Positions 33,034 to 44,202 of a stretch of 64,000 nucleotides of DNA are shown one piece after another. Under the pieces are notes generated by a model. That model searched no databases. It had not been told where the DNA came from and saw only the letters and a list, made by a program, of their open reading frames with translations. The position numbers were made by a program, and so were the translations under genes. Location of the stretch: contig JAMPIV010004467.1 of assembly GCA_024509875.1 (NCBI GenBank), forward strand, positions 62,001 through 126,000, read 5' to 3'. Origin of the DNA: Oreohelix idahoensis (Eukaryota > Mollusca > Gastropoda > Stylommatophora > Oreohelicidae). Within the stretch, counting starts at the first letter, position 1, and each line of letters starts with the position of its first letter.

Positions 33034-34494
33034 TCAGCACAATAATCTTGGGACTCCTTGAGGCTGAAATAAAGAATTGCAATTAGTACAATTGTCACTA
33101 TTTGATAAATCCACACTGCATGAATTTGCATGTGTTACTATTGCATCATGGTTATGATCATTATCATGCACTACAGCATTAGTACGTTCAGGGCCTCTCG
33201 GTTGCCTGGTAGTATTGTTATGATAGGATCTTTTATTCTGTGAATTTTGATCATTACCTCTGTAAAAAGATTTTTGACCTCTATTTTGTTTAGGGTTATA
33301 TCCTCCTCTATTTTGCCAATTATTTGATCTAAAAGAGGTTTGTGGATAAAAGTGTTCTTCATCATATGAATTAAAATTTCTTTGAGGTTGATGTTTATTA
33401 AAATTGTATCTACATCTGTTCTTGCCGAAATTATGTGATGGATTAAATCTTTGATTCCTATCCATACTATTTGATCTGTATCTAGTTGCATTGTCCTGAA
33501 ATGACCTAGCAGATGCAGCTGGTAATGAATCCTTAACATTGTTGTTGCTCAATACTCTGTTAGGATGTGCTACTTGATATTGACGTCCTAGAGTTTGTAC
33601 TTTAGTCAGATTCTCAGGTTTTCTTTCCTGTAAGTATGCAAGAAAATCAGTACTAACTGATGACAAAACCTTGTATCTTAGAATTAAATCTGACAATCCC
33701 TCAAAAGTTTTATCAGTTTTGGATAATTCAATCCATCTAGAAAAATTTAATTTAACAGCTGAAATAAATTCAGTGAAGTCTTTTCCAGAATCAGGGTACA
33801 AAGAACGAAATTTCTGCCGGTAACTCTCATCATCTAATTGATACCTCTGCAATAAAATCAATTTAACAGCTTCATAATCTTTTCTGGTTTGGTCATCCAA
33901 AGTGGAGACTACAGTTAATGGTTCACCTACCAATAAATTCATAAGTCTACAGGTCCAAGTAGATTTGTCAATCTTATATTCTTCACAATATGTTTGGAAT
34001 CTATTTAAGAAGCATGAAATGTCGTCTATGGACGCATTGAATTTTGGCAGATTAATCCTTATGGCAGTAGTATGATCTTTATTTTTATCTTCACCTACCC
34101 CAGGATGCAACAGTGGTTGTTGTAATTTTAGTTTTTCAAGTTCAATCTCAGCTAATCTTATAGCTTGTTGAGATATTATCTTTTCTTGAGCTTTAATTTG
34201 TTGCAATTTCATCTCCTCTTGAGCTTTTTCCTCTTGAGATCTGGCATAGGCTAATTTTTCCCTTTCAAGAGCCAATTCTTCTGATCTCCTTTTTTCAATT
34301 AATTCTTCTTGTCTTCTTTTTTCAGACAATGCCATTTCTTCTTTATGGAGTTCCTCTTGTCTCCTTTTTTCCAATAATTCTTCTTTCCTGAGATCTTCTT
34401 GTCTCTTTATCTCTTTATCCACATAGGTTTGCAATGCTTCACCTTCCAAATTAAATTCTTGACCAATCGTCAATAAATCCTTTAATGAAGTCAT
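33034..34494 (-). CDS. gag polyprotein of the Gmr1-like element, intact ORF
   Basis: 486 residues from the ATG at 34494 (MTSLKDLLTIGQEFNLEGEA), giving the capsid and nucleic-acid-binding protein that packages element RNA. Residues 1-110 are Glu/Lys/Arg/Gln-rich, with repeats of EEL.EKRRQEEL, and should form a long coiled coil. A capsid-like region follows (INLPKFNASIDDISCFLNRF and RWIELSKTDKTFEGLSDLIL). The last 150 residues are rich in Asn, Arg, Gln and Tyr with no CCHC zinc knuckle, only CTNC near the end, so RNA binding is probably by the basic tail. The related protein at 59786 is clearly homologous. The ORF ends in a TGA at 33034-33036, and the next frame (protease) follows in the same phase. 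Confidence 0.88.
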   Translation of the reverse strand: MTSLKDLLTIGQEFNLEGEALQTYVDKEIKRQEDLRKEELLEKRRQEELHKEEMALSEKRRQEELIEKRRSEELALEREKLAYARSQEEKAQEEMKLQQIKAQEKIISQQAIRLAEIELEKLKLQQPLLHPGVGEDKNKDHTTAIRINLPKFNASIDDISCFLNRFQTYCEEYKIDKSTWTCRLMNLLVGEPLTVVSTLDDQTRKDYEAVKLILLQRYQLDDESYRQKFRSLYPDSGKDFTEFISAVKLNFSRWIELSKTDKTFEGLSDLILRYKVLSSVSTDFLAYLQERKPENLTKVQTLGRQYQVAHPNRVLSNNNVKDSLPAASARSFQDNATRYRSNSMDRNQRFNPSHNFGKNRCRYNFNKHQPQRNFNSYDEEHFYPQTSFRSNNWQNRGGYNPKQNRGQKSFYRGNDQNSQNKRSYHNNTTRQPRGPERTNAVVHDNDHNHDAIVTHANSCSVDLSNSDNCTNCNSLFQPQGVPRLLC

Positions 34495-35616
34495 GGTTTC
34501 TTATTATTGTGATTCTCAGTATATGCACAATATTTAAACTTTTATATATATGAATATGTCAGACAAATATTCAATACTCAATCCACCAATCTCACATCAG
34601 TCTATAAATGCAATAATATAGATGTTAGTCAAATATACAATATGGAGCAGGAAAAAAAATAATAACTACAACAAGCAATGACAAAAGGACAGGGTTAGAG
34701 CAACTAAAGAAAATACAAATGTATAAACCAAGGAGTTAATATGACATGTATATAACAATAAATTATAATAATGCTCTATGACAATAAAACAAGACAAGAC
34801 GCATATCACAACATTTATAACATCTATGAACTAAATAATAGTAAGGGAAGAATGGACAATCTTACAAACAATAATGTAGCAAACTTAATAAAATATAACA
34901 ATGACAGGACTTATGATAACAAACAATATGTAAACATGACTTTACAACTAGACAGAGATGGATCTGCTAAATTCAAATGAGGCAGTATTTTTATCAAACC
35001 AGCAAAATATACTGGCTCCTCAATATGAATTACACAGATACAGACCTACAGAACGCTCGATTTTCTCATTTAACCTAGCCAAAGCGGTAAAAAAAATTAA
35101 GAAAATCGAGTCCCACCAGCCTCCCGCTAGTTACAAAAACATTAACATAATGAAAACAATAATTTGTTAAATTATAATTCAGGCCAACAGATATTATCTA
35201 CAGTCAAGCTGTATGTAACGATAAATCTACTTATCTGTTGCCACACAAAAAAATCCTCCTTGAGATTTCTCCAAGCAATGAATACAGTGATGTTCTGAAA
35301 CTTTAGGCTCTGGTTAGGCCTAGGATTGGTTCATAATGACATATGACGGACATCGCTCTGGTCCCTGTTTCTTAATAAAATCCTTGAAAATTTACATTAA
35401 ACAGTCAATTCCTTTGACTCATATCCAATAGCAAGTCACTTTTGTGTATTTGTGAGACTTTGAGGCACGTTACTTGATATCATAGCTGGAAATCCCTTCC
35501 ATGCTTGAAATATTCAGGCAGACGATCAGTGTCGCCATCTTGAAAAAAATTCTCGACTTCCAATTTTTAGGCTTCTGCTTTCTTTAGCTTGGTTCCCCCC
35601 CCCCCTCCCCCGAGAA
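34495..35616 (-). other. Leader of the Gmr1-like element
   Basis: About 1.1 kb between the 5' LTR and gag on the minus strand, without a usable ORF. A G/C homopolymer segment (ten Cs at 35594-35605) lies next to the LTR, where a tRNA primer site is expected. I could not match it to a tRNA 3' end. The leader probably carries packaging signals. Confidence 0.6.
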
Positions 35617-36342
35617 TGATGCGGGGAATAATTTATATATTATTATTTATGTTTCTCAGGAACAGTCCACCAGACGTCCTGTACTATAAGTGCATTAGAC
35701 TCAATGCTTGGACACTCTTTATTATAAATCTTGGCCTGCTGAGTTCCTTTCCAGGGTTATCCTCATAGATTCCGTTGAAGTAGTTATGAAATATTAATTA
35801 TGGCCAATCATTCAATACTCCCTGGCCCGCACCACAGGTACTCAGTGAAAAAGGCCTAACTGCTTTTTACAGATCACACATTTATTAACATATACTCCAT
35901 ATTGAATAGGATTCGACATCGAAGCTTTTCTAGGCACGTGTCTCTACTGTCCTTGATTTGGATACTTTCAGTTTAATGGAACATCAACTTACGTGCACAA
36001 GAATTCCACACACACTGCTTAAAATAAACTGACATTATATAGTTACTGCATGCATAAGGCAGTGATGGTAATATACATCTTGCAGGTGTGGTAATCATAT
36101 TCCTCAAACGAAGGACATACTCTGAAATCTAGTCCCAACGGACACTCGCCATGCATACTGGTCAAAAGACACAAGCGGAATGTAATGCAGAGACGTGTTC
36201 GTGTTCCAGATTAACAAGCTCACGTCTGCCACTATTCTTGAGCAGAAGTAGTCAAGACGTCACATCCGGAAACTCATGACAACCGTCTATAAATTACAAA
36301 CCAGGAAGTGATCATATACAACTAATGTTATGATATTTAGAC

Positions 36343-36344
<2 letters not shown>
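35617..36344 (-). repeat. 5' LTR of the Gmr1-like element
   Basis: 728 bp, matching 27134-27927 without the small insertion. The outer end (36340-36345) does not show the full TGTTATG start, apparently merged with the TA microsatellite that follows. It should contain the promoter for the element. Confidence 0.9.

Positions 36345-36415
<71 letters not shown>
36345..36415. repeat. (TA)n microsatellite, about 70 bp
   Basis: Uninterrupted TA run directly outside the 5' LTR of the Gmr1-like element. It mirrors the TA run outside the other LTR. Confidence 0.97.
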
Positions 36416-36417
<2 letters not shown>

Positions 36418-36750
36418 TCTTCTTCTTCCATCCTTAGCCACCAACCGGCAAAGCAGTATGTGGCCAGTACGCCTAGTGGCGTCTTAGGGCAACAACAAAT
36501 TGATCAATCTATCGCTGTTTCCACCACGCCTAGTGGCGTCTTTGTGGAACAAAAACAGACCGAACAATCTATCATTGTTTCCGTAATCAGATTATTTGGC
36601 AAGCAGGTTATCAGCCCACTGTGCGAAGTTTTTGCGGGATGGGGTAAACAGCCCCATGCCCATACCCTCCTTAGTCGCTTTTTACGACATGCGTGGTAGG
36701 GTGCAGTGTTACTATTCTTTGCTCCCCTTTCGGGCCCCGGTAACACACGG

Positions 36751-36754
<4 letters not shown>
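36416..36754 (-). mobile_element. LINE C 3'-end fragment with internal duplication, plus SINE-like sequence
   Basis: On the minus strand the 3' end is at 36416, with a GAAGAAGAAGA tail preceded by GCCACTAGGCGTACTGGCCA and GTTGTTGCCCTA, matching the end of LINE C at 22270-22358. The segment around CGCCTAGTGGCGTC occurs twice, 57 bases apart (36471 and 36528), so part of the tail is duplicated. The rest to 36754, including TTAGTCGCTTTTTACGACAT and CGGGCCCCGGTAACAC, is not in LINE C and may be another retroposon head. Both sides are TA microsatellites. Confidence 0.7.

Positions 36755-36813
<59 letters not shown>
36755..36813. repeat. (TA)n microsatellite, about 60 bp
   Basis: TA run on the right of the LINE C fragment. 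With 36345-36415 it suggests that the fragment inserted into one longer TA tract. Confidence 0.95.
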
Positions 36814-36817
<4 letters not shown>

Positions 36818-39163
36818 TGTGGTGGGTTTAGATGTTATGAATGTTGGTGTTGTACTTAATTTGTAACTGAGTGAGGTCAAGCTGTGAAGGCCCCTGAGTC
36901 TAGCAAATTGATGGGGTGTGTTCTCAGGGATCCTTTCTGCTACCACCTTAAGATCTCACTCAGAGTTATATTTTACACTTAGAATAAATAGTGACTACGT
37001 CTAAATGTCTAGGGTAATGTAAGTGTGGTGTGATGGTAATCCAATATACAAACACACACACAAATATTAAATTCTATGATCAACTCAACTAATACAGTGT
37101 TTTAAATTTTGGTATTGAACAATTTTGTTATAATTTATTTGGTCCTGAACCTAATATTATTTTGGTCAGGACTATCAAATTCAAATGAAATCAATTTATA
37201 TGTATATATACAATTCAATTAAACAAAAAGGGACAATCTGTCCAAGCACATAATTTAAATTCAAATAATGGTGTTAATACATCTCTACTACTGCTTATCT
37301 GGTACTAGATGGCGGGTTGGGGGTTGTACATCATCCACTGTCTTTATTCACAAATATTCTGTTCACTTTATTGGGTGGAAATGGATTTTATTTTATATAG
37401 TTACATTCTTATACGGTAGCTAGTTAATGATTCGTTCCGTGCCAGGTCTTATGCACTTATCTGGCACGTGAAGCTAGATGATAGTTGTCTTTCCGGCCAA
37501 CGGCCCTGTCTCAATCTTCCTGGGGCAATCTTGGTAGAGAGCTTGTATCAAGACTACAGTTCCAGTGGCAGAGAGCTTGTACCACTACAGCAACCTCCAC
37601 TTTCACACTGTTTCTTATATTCAGGGAGCTGGCACTAGCATAGTGCCTGAAAAAAACCCTGCAACATGAAGATTATGGTTTGTCTTAACATAATATCGTA
37701 TCCACCAAATTCACAATTAATAATGCATTCAAAATAAAAGAACAGGGTCAGATCTCTCTGACCAACCCAGCCCATCCAATCTAGATTGATGGAACAACTT
37801 GTACCAGTCTTCACATTCCTCTCCTCTAATGGCTACAACACCTATGCCATTATCATTGATCTTTTTCCATAAAATAAGGTAGGTGATATGATCCCTGCTG
37901 ACAACCTATGTAATCTTTTGGTTCTACACCTCTGGTAGTTTGTTAATATGGTGGAGCAACAAATAGGCCTTGCATAAGTCTGCTAGTGACTTATGTACTT
38001 ACAGTCGTAAAATATCTTCATTACCCAAGTCATACAACACAATTAATAATATAAATAATGTTAATAATTTCTGTCTTACCACAAATTCAATAAATAAACA
38101 CAGGAACGATGACTTGGCACAAATTCAGCTTTGCTGCTGGCGAGACTATGAATTTTTATTTATTTAGTTTAGTTTTATTTAAAAATTCACACTTCTAGTA
38201 CATCGTGCTGCTCAAGGGACAGATTCTTAGACAAATGGTGCCCAGCCTTCAAAGATTTCATTAATATTAAATGTGTTGGCCAATGGGATAGGGCGACTAA
38301 CATTTTTGAATCAAATTTTGAAAAACAAAACTCCAAACATACAATGTGTTAGTCTGCCTTAGATATTACTCTGCAAAAATATATTTAGTTTTGGGCCAAC
38401 CAATAACCTCTCTCCCTCTTTCTAACTACACCCAATCAGATTACATGTACCCTCTTCTGCCTCATTTCAAAAATGCGTTCAAAACATGTTATGGCTAAAA
38501 TAAGCAGGCATGAGTGTTCGGTAGTCTGTCCTAGAATATATAGTATTATTGTAATATCTTGGTTATTAGTTGGACTATTTTGTGATTTAAAATATATTAT
38601 TTATCAGGAGACCCTATTCCACAAAACTATCTAAGTTTTATGGCCATATTCCTTTTAGTTTGTAATTTCATATTTTCCTTTTAAATAAATATACACCATC
38701 TTTTTCCCTCTCTCCAACGCTTTTTTTCAAACTAAAACGACAATGTCTGTGTTTCGTCAAAATTTACGCTACAATACAGGAAATGAGAGCGGTTTGTGTT
38801 TTTATATATTTCCACTGCGTGACCAAAAAACGAACCTGTATTGGCCTTGTGTCGTATTTTCAAACTGCCAAAGCCAATATCGCACGTTCGTTACAATTTT
38901 TAATTCCAAACAACGCGTGCTGATGGTAGCATTCTGTCGCTCCTTTCCACTCCTTCGTGTCTCTCACTCCGTCTAGAACAAAAATTAAACCTCGATTTGT
39001 TTCAAACATGTTACATTTATTTTCTCTACAGTAAGGCCTATTGAAAGCGATATGTTTGCAGGCGGGGCGAAGAAGTTAATCGCAACCCAATATTTTATTT
39101 CTACCTTATTTTGACGTTATACTCTATGTTGTATCTAATTTATCGATTGTAGTGAGGATATCA
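36814..39163. other. No gene recognised (2.3 kb)
   Basis: AT-rich sequence with short frames only (for example 37970-38167 and 38743-38976), without domains or clear splice sites. I saw no element ends. Confidence 0.45.
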
Positions 39164-39208
39164 CTACACACACACACACACACACACACACCACACACAC
39201 ACACATAT

Positions 39209-39250
<42 letters not shown>
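39164..39250. repeat. (CA)n followed by (TA)n microsatellite
   Basis: About 38 bases of CA with one interruption, then about 40 bases of TA. A compound microsatellite with no associated element visible. Confidence 0.95.
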
Positions 39251-39262
<12 letters not shown>

Positions 39263-39763
39263 AGTCACATCGCTATTTTGTGTTTGCTTGCTTGTTAGTG
39301 ACAATGCAAGATTGTCAGAAGCCGAGGAAAATAGCCGAACGACTGTGTCATGTTGCCAGCGGAAATTTCGGGCGGCAAAAAAATAAAGAGGGTATTCGAG
39401 TCCCGACTGCAGTCCTGGGTGGACGTAGATTGTCACCAGCTTGAGACTGCCGTCATCATTGGAGTATATGAAACAGCGCCCGCTATATAAGTCTTTTCTT
39501 AGTGTTAGTTATTCTAGGGAGGTGATTGTTTTCCTCAGTGCTAGTTCTATGCATAATGAGTATGTTTGTAAATCCTTAGGTTGACTGTCAGTTCGACAGT
39601 ACCATTTTGGGTAGCTATCTTACATGGTGTTATAGCTGAGGTCGTATATTCAGCTCAATCTTGCTGCCTGGAACTTCGCAGGAGAATAGTGGTGGTATCG
39701 GAGCTCCATCCTCAGTCCCCTACAGCCTTGGATAGGCTAAAGGAACAATCATCAGTGTGTCCT

Positions 39764-39764
<1 letters not shown>
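39251..39764. other. No gene recognised (0.5 kb)
   Basis: Unique-looking sequence between two microsatellites. The frame at 39581-39862 is open mainly because it runs into the TA tract, and is not a likely gene. Confidence 0.4.

Positions 39765-39831
<67 letters not shown>
39765..39831. repeat. (TA)n microsatellite, about 65 bp
   Basis: Uninterrupted TA run. The next recognisable feature is the 3' end of the I-like LINE copy B. Confidence 0.96.
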
Positions 39832-39835
<4 letters not shown>

Positions 39836-40277
39836 CCGATTGGCCAGGTTTGTCTTCTCTAGTCTATCGTTCTGGCTGGTCTTCGTGTTTGTGTGTAGAT
39901 TTGAATAAAAACGCTGTTGTTGTTGTTGTTTGTTGTTGTTTTGAAGAGGTGATGGGTGGAGAGCGGGAACTTAACAGTTGACCGTTATTGCCTCTTCTCG
40001 TTCCATCTTGGTCTTCCCTGTTCAACCTGAAAATTGGTTATAATTGGGGTATTTAGTGTCTTTTTATTTACTAATTTTGTATTCAATTTAAATAACTATT
40101 GTCTTTTGCAGTTGCTGATTTTAATTTATAATAGTATTTGTCCATTTTATTTTCTCTTTTGTATTGTTTATAGATAACTATTGTCCTTTACACTTGGTTT
40201 TAATTTGTATTAGTATTTGTTGTTTTTGAGTTGTTTTTTGTTTTAAACCTCGTTGTCTTTCCTTGTCCTATGAGTAG

Positions 40278-40629
40278 TTAGTAAGTTTTTTTTGTTTTTT
40301 TTTTATGATTTGTTAGTTCTTGTTGCTTAATTTCTATTTGGTTGAATGTCTTTTCTGAAGTACTAACCTTATATGTTTTCCTTTGATGTATGTATATATC
40401 TTTAAGTAATGATTGGCCATCTCCTGGGGCATCTATACTTAAAACCTTGTCACCTGTCGTGTCTATATTGTGATTTCTATTGTAAATTTTTAATTCAAGC
40501 CTTTGTTGTTCGTACCTTTTACAGTGGATCAGGTAGTGGTCTATGTCATTCTCTTCCTGACATTCTTGGCAGTGTGGTTCCTCTATCATAAAGTATGCTG
40601 CACCGAGACGGAGACGCCACAGTTTTTTG
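40278..40629 (-). pseudogene. C-terminal Cys/His region of I-like LINE copy B
   Basis: Minus-strand frame with LWRLRLGAAYFMIEEPHCQECQEENDIDHYLIHCKRYEQQRLEL split across the part after the SINE-like element. The spacing of Cys and His (HCQEC, then HYLIHC) matches the C-terminal zinc-like motif that ends many I-group and Jockey-group LINE proteins, where it probably binds the LINE RNA or target DNA. It ends in a Lys-rich tail at 40278. The first residues read in this frame, before the KKKK run, come from the inserted SINE-like element and are not part of the LINE protein. Confidence 0.7.
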
Positions 40630-40942
40630 TTCTTCTTCTTCTTCCTCGTTCCTCGTTCGCCCTGAAAAAGGCGCTGGTTGCGTTGTGTCTGTTTACGCCT
40701 AAGCTGTGATATCTGCACCTTTCGGTCGACATATCCGACTTCAGCACGGCATTTTTGGGGACCGGGTTTGCCTTCCCACTGCGATCCCTACACGCTCAGC
40801 CAGACTGCAGTGATGCAATCTGATTCCAGGACCACCACGTGGAGGTGGAGTAGGATCTTGACCAGCTCTGGTTCGCTGGTCCTGATGCAAGCAGTAAAGC
40901 TATGGGTTGCTGACTGCATTCACTATTGCTGCATCTTTGGGT
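40630..40942 (-). mobile_element. GAA-tailed SINE-like retroposon, copy 2
   Basis: Reverse complement of 18167-18472 with scattered differences. The (GAA)n tail appears as TTC repeats from 40631, and the 5' end (CCCAAAGATG) is at 40942. It lies inside the C-terminal part of I-like LINE copy B. I could not define a clear target duplication here. Confidence 0.78.
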
Positions 40943-41055
40943 ATCTTTAATTCTCCTCTGACCTGGCACGTCCTTGTTGGTTCTTTCAGCAGTTTGAACG
41001 CGTGTCTGCCTTTTCTACTGTTTTTCCGTGGTGTCTTCCATTCCTCGTTTATATA

Positions 41056-42661
41056 CTACTCGTCAAAAATCAAAGGCCACCCTATTATTTTCAATACACT
41101 TTTATATAAGCGCATAGAATGATTAAATGAAGGAAGTTTTTAGTAAAAATGGGTGCAATATCTTCCTCTGACAGTCCTCTGTGCACGTTAAGCATAAAAA
41201 CAACTCACCGACAACCATGGTGATCACGTGCAATTTGGTTTGCTGACCATAAATTCACATTTTTAATCTGTTATTTCAAACTTCCGTACAATCAAACAGG
41301 TGAAGTAATCGTGCTGATTGACATTCCACGTGCAATGGCGACTTTTCGTGAACAGAGTTCACTTTTAATTTGTTTTACAATCAGCAGACTTAGGGTAGTT
41401 TCATCACTTGCAAAAACCATGCCACCGAGAAGAAGTCTTGACACCTTACAAAGAATGAGAGCTACAGCGTGGGTTGAAAGTGGTTTATCTGTCCGTGAGG
41501 TTGCTAGACGGCTTGCAGTGTCACACTCTACTATCCAAAGAATTTTGGAGAGATTTCAGGCCACAGGAAGTGTGGAGGATCGCCACCGGCCAGGTCGCTC
41601 TAGATGCACCAATAGACATGATGACCGGTACCTCTTGTTGTCAGCCCTGCGCCATCGAACAGTGACTTGTTCCACTCTAAGATGTCAGCTGAGACAAACT
41701 GTAAACGTTTATGTCAGTCAAAGCACAATTCGCAGACGTTTACATGAATTTGGACTGGCTGCTCGACGTCCTGCAGTCAGAATCCCTCTTACTCCTGCTC
41801 ATCGCAGAGCCCGTGTGTCGCGAGCGCATCCGATGGACAAGGCAACAATGTAGTCAAGTTCTCTTCACTGATGAATCTCGCTTCACTGTGTCATTCAATG
41901 ATGGCAGGATTCGAGTTTGGAGACGACCAGGAGAGCGATTTACTGATGACACAATTCGAGAGGTGGATCGTTATGGTAGGGGATCTGTCATGGCCTGGGG
42001 AGGCTTCTACAGACACGGCAGGACCCCACTCTACATCATCCAAGGCAACTTGACCGGCCCAAGATACCACAACGAAATCTTGAGACCAATGGTTCAGCCT
42101 GCTCTGGAGGCCATAGGTGGTAATGCCATCCTCCAAGATGATAACGCTCGACCCCATCGAGCTCCTTGGGTGAATGTGTTTATTCAGCAACATGGGATCA
42201 TCAGAATGGGGTGGTCAGCTCATTCACCTGACCTTTCTCCGATTGAGCACCTGTGGGATGTGCTTGGTCGAAGATTGTCAACAAATCACCCCCTGCCATT
42301 AGATGTTGCACAGCTGACTGCATTTCTGCTTCAGGAATGACAAGCTGTTCCTTAGGATACACTTCGCACCCTTGTGGACTCGATGCGTCCACGTTGTCTT
42401 GAATGCCTTGCTGCAAACGGTGGTCATACCCAATTTTGAAATGTCTATTTGTACAATATCTATTATGTGACTTTTGAAAAGGTGGGTGACTCACTTCACA
42501 GCTTCATTGCGTTTGAATGTGTGTTTCCGTTTCTTTACGTGACATGTCAATTTGGTATTCAATAAATGCCGTTTTGACTTATACCAATTACGTTTATATC
42601 AGATTTGTTTTATGGTTTCAACCAAGGTTTTTCTAAGTGGCCCTTGACTTTTGACGAGTAG
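41056..42661 (+). mobile_element. Tc1-like transposon copy 2, inserted in I-like LINE copy B
   Basis: 1606 bp between TA at 41054-41055 and 42662-42663. The left end reads CTACTCGTCAAAAATCAAAG and the right end is the inverse of CTACTCGTCAAAAGTCAAGG, so the left repeat carries a couple of changes. It belongs to the same family as 25381-27012. It splits the LINE between its RNase H and C-terminal region. Confidence 0.93.
41419..42439 (+). pseudogene. Tc1-type DD34E transposase, copy 2, broken
   Basis: Starts MPPRRSLDTLQRMRATAWVE with helix-turn-helix SVREVARRLAVSHSTIQRIL. It lacks the extra 19 bases of copy 1. However, eight bases are missing near 41818 (after CGTGT), which shifts the frame between the DNA-binding and catalytic halves. 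From 41850 the catalytic frame is open: VLFTDESRF, LQDDNARPHRA and HSPDLSPIEHLWD (DD34E spacing). The tryptophan codon in the LLQEW context has become TGA at 42338-42340. The reading frame equivalent to the copy 1 stop ends at 42439. Confidence 0.92.
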
Positions 42662-42663
42662 TA

Positions 42664-43200
42664 TAGTTAGCTTCTCTTGGCTCTTGATTCCCGACCTTCT
42701 AAGTCCTGCTCTTATATTGTTTTTACTTATTCTTCCATTCTTAGCGCTCTGGTCTGCCAACTCGTTACCAGCTATACCTATGTGGGCTGGAACCCACACT
42801 AGCCTCATACTACATCCTCTGTTCTCTAGTGATGTATTAATGGCTAGAATTTCTCCTTTATGTCTGGCCGGCTACACTTACCTGAGTGTTCTAGTGCTTG
42901 AAGCGATGATAGTGTGTATGTAAATATATAACAGCTTCTGGTGCGTTATCTTTGATTATTTCTAGACTTTTTAGAATTGCTACCATCTCAGCGGTAAAAG
43001 TCGAAGCCCCTTCAGTTACACTGTAGCTCTTTTTAATTCCCCACTGTGTTATTACTACTCCTGCACCTAGTTGCCCACTATCACCCTTGGATCCATCAAC
43101 GTAGACGGCCAGAATTTGTTGTGTTAGTTGATCTATGAACTTTCTACTTATCATTTTGGCTTCCTTATCTTCTATATTTTGTTTGATCTTCTTAGTAAGT
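42664..43200 (-). pseudogene. RNase H of I-like LINE copy B
   Basis: On the minus strand, 43154-42891 has LAVYVDGSKGDSGQLGAGVV (first Asp) and STFTAEMVAILKSLEI (Glu). The last part, 42808-42664, has LVWVPAHIGIAGNELADQSA (His and final Asp). These are the boxes of type I RNase H, which removes the RNA strand of the hybrid. A frame change separates the two parts. The Tc1-like element follows on the left. Confidence 0.85.
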
Positions 43201-43639
43201 GAGTAGTCTATGATTGGTGGTTATAGTTCCCAGGATGGTATTTTGCTTCTATATTTATTACTATTTTTAATTGTGTTTTACAGTTCTTTGAACTGCGTTA
43301 GATCTTCTATAGTTGTCCACCCTATTGGTTATCTATCTTTATTTAAGGGGACGTCCCATATACTTGGTTGATTTATGACAAATGCTTTATGTGCTGGGTG
43401 GGCCACTTCTTGTCCTACTTTACTCCAATAATTTTATCTTAGTTCTTTCCGTCTTAGACCAAGGGGTGGTATGCCACAAGCTATTTCTAGTACTTCTGCT
43501 GGTGTTGATATAAATGCACGTGTAATGGTTCTCATGGCTGCATTTTGAATTCTGTCTAGTTTTACTTTGTTAGAAGCTGCAGCTGAGTCGTAGACTATGC
43601 TGGCATAATCCAGTTTCCCCTGATGAAAGACTTGTAGAA

Positions 43640-44202
43640 CAAAAGCAATATTTTATTGCTGGCCACCCATCAATTACCTTTTACTATCCTTAGTATATTT
43701 AGGGGTCCCTACAGCTTTCTACTAAATTTTCTATATGTTTATTTCAATTTAGTTGTTTATCTAAAGTTATGCCCAGAAATCTTGTTGTTGAGAAGGTACA
43801 TATTTTCTGTCCTTTAATAGCTATATTGATTTTATTATTATTATTTTTTAATTTCCTTTGCTCATTATACAAGTAATACCTACTGTTTTGTTTACATTAA
43901 TTTGGAAGCCCCAACTTATCATCCACTCTGAAACTTTGTCTATTTGTTTTTGAAGTTTTTGGTAAACGTGGTCCAAGTTTTTTTCCAGATCGCCAAATGG
44001 CACAGTCATCTGCAAATTGTGATACTGCATTCTTAATGTCGTTAAATTCATCTGCTAAATCACTTACAGCTATAGTAAAAATTGAAGGTGAGATCACTGA
44101 TTCTTTAGGAATCCCATTCTGTTGTTCATATATTTCTGACTAATCATTTTTCACCTGTACAGTAAAATGCATGTCCTGTAAAACGTTTTCCAGATACCTA
44201 TA
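43640..44202 (-). pseudogene. RT palm of I-like LINE copy B
   Basis: Minus-strand frames at 44097-43848 with SPSIFTIAVSDLADEFNDIK, then the catalytic QFADDCAIWRSG. In a second frame come VSEWMISWGFQINVNKT and IMSKG, which begin the thumb. The FADD box is intact here, unlike in copy A. It is cut on the right by the solo LTR at 44203. Confidence 0.78.

Noticed and set aside
35590..35616. A specific tRNA primer-binding site next to the 5' LTR
   Set aside because: The C/G homopolymer run does not match a tRNA 3' end that I can name, so I left it unassigned.
38743..38976. 78-codon open frame with an aromatic-rich start
   Set aside because: No domain, donor or acceptor context. It probably occurs by chance.
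39581..39862. 93-codon frame ending in an Ile-Tyr run
   Set aside because: Its length comes from the microsatellite; no domain or codon bias.
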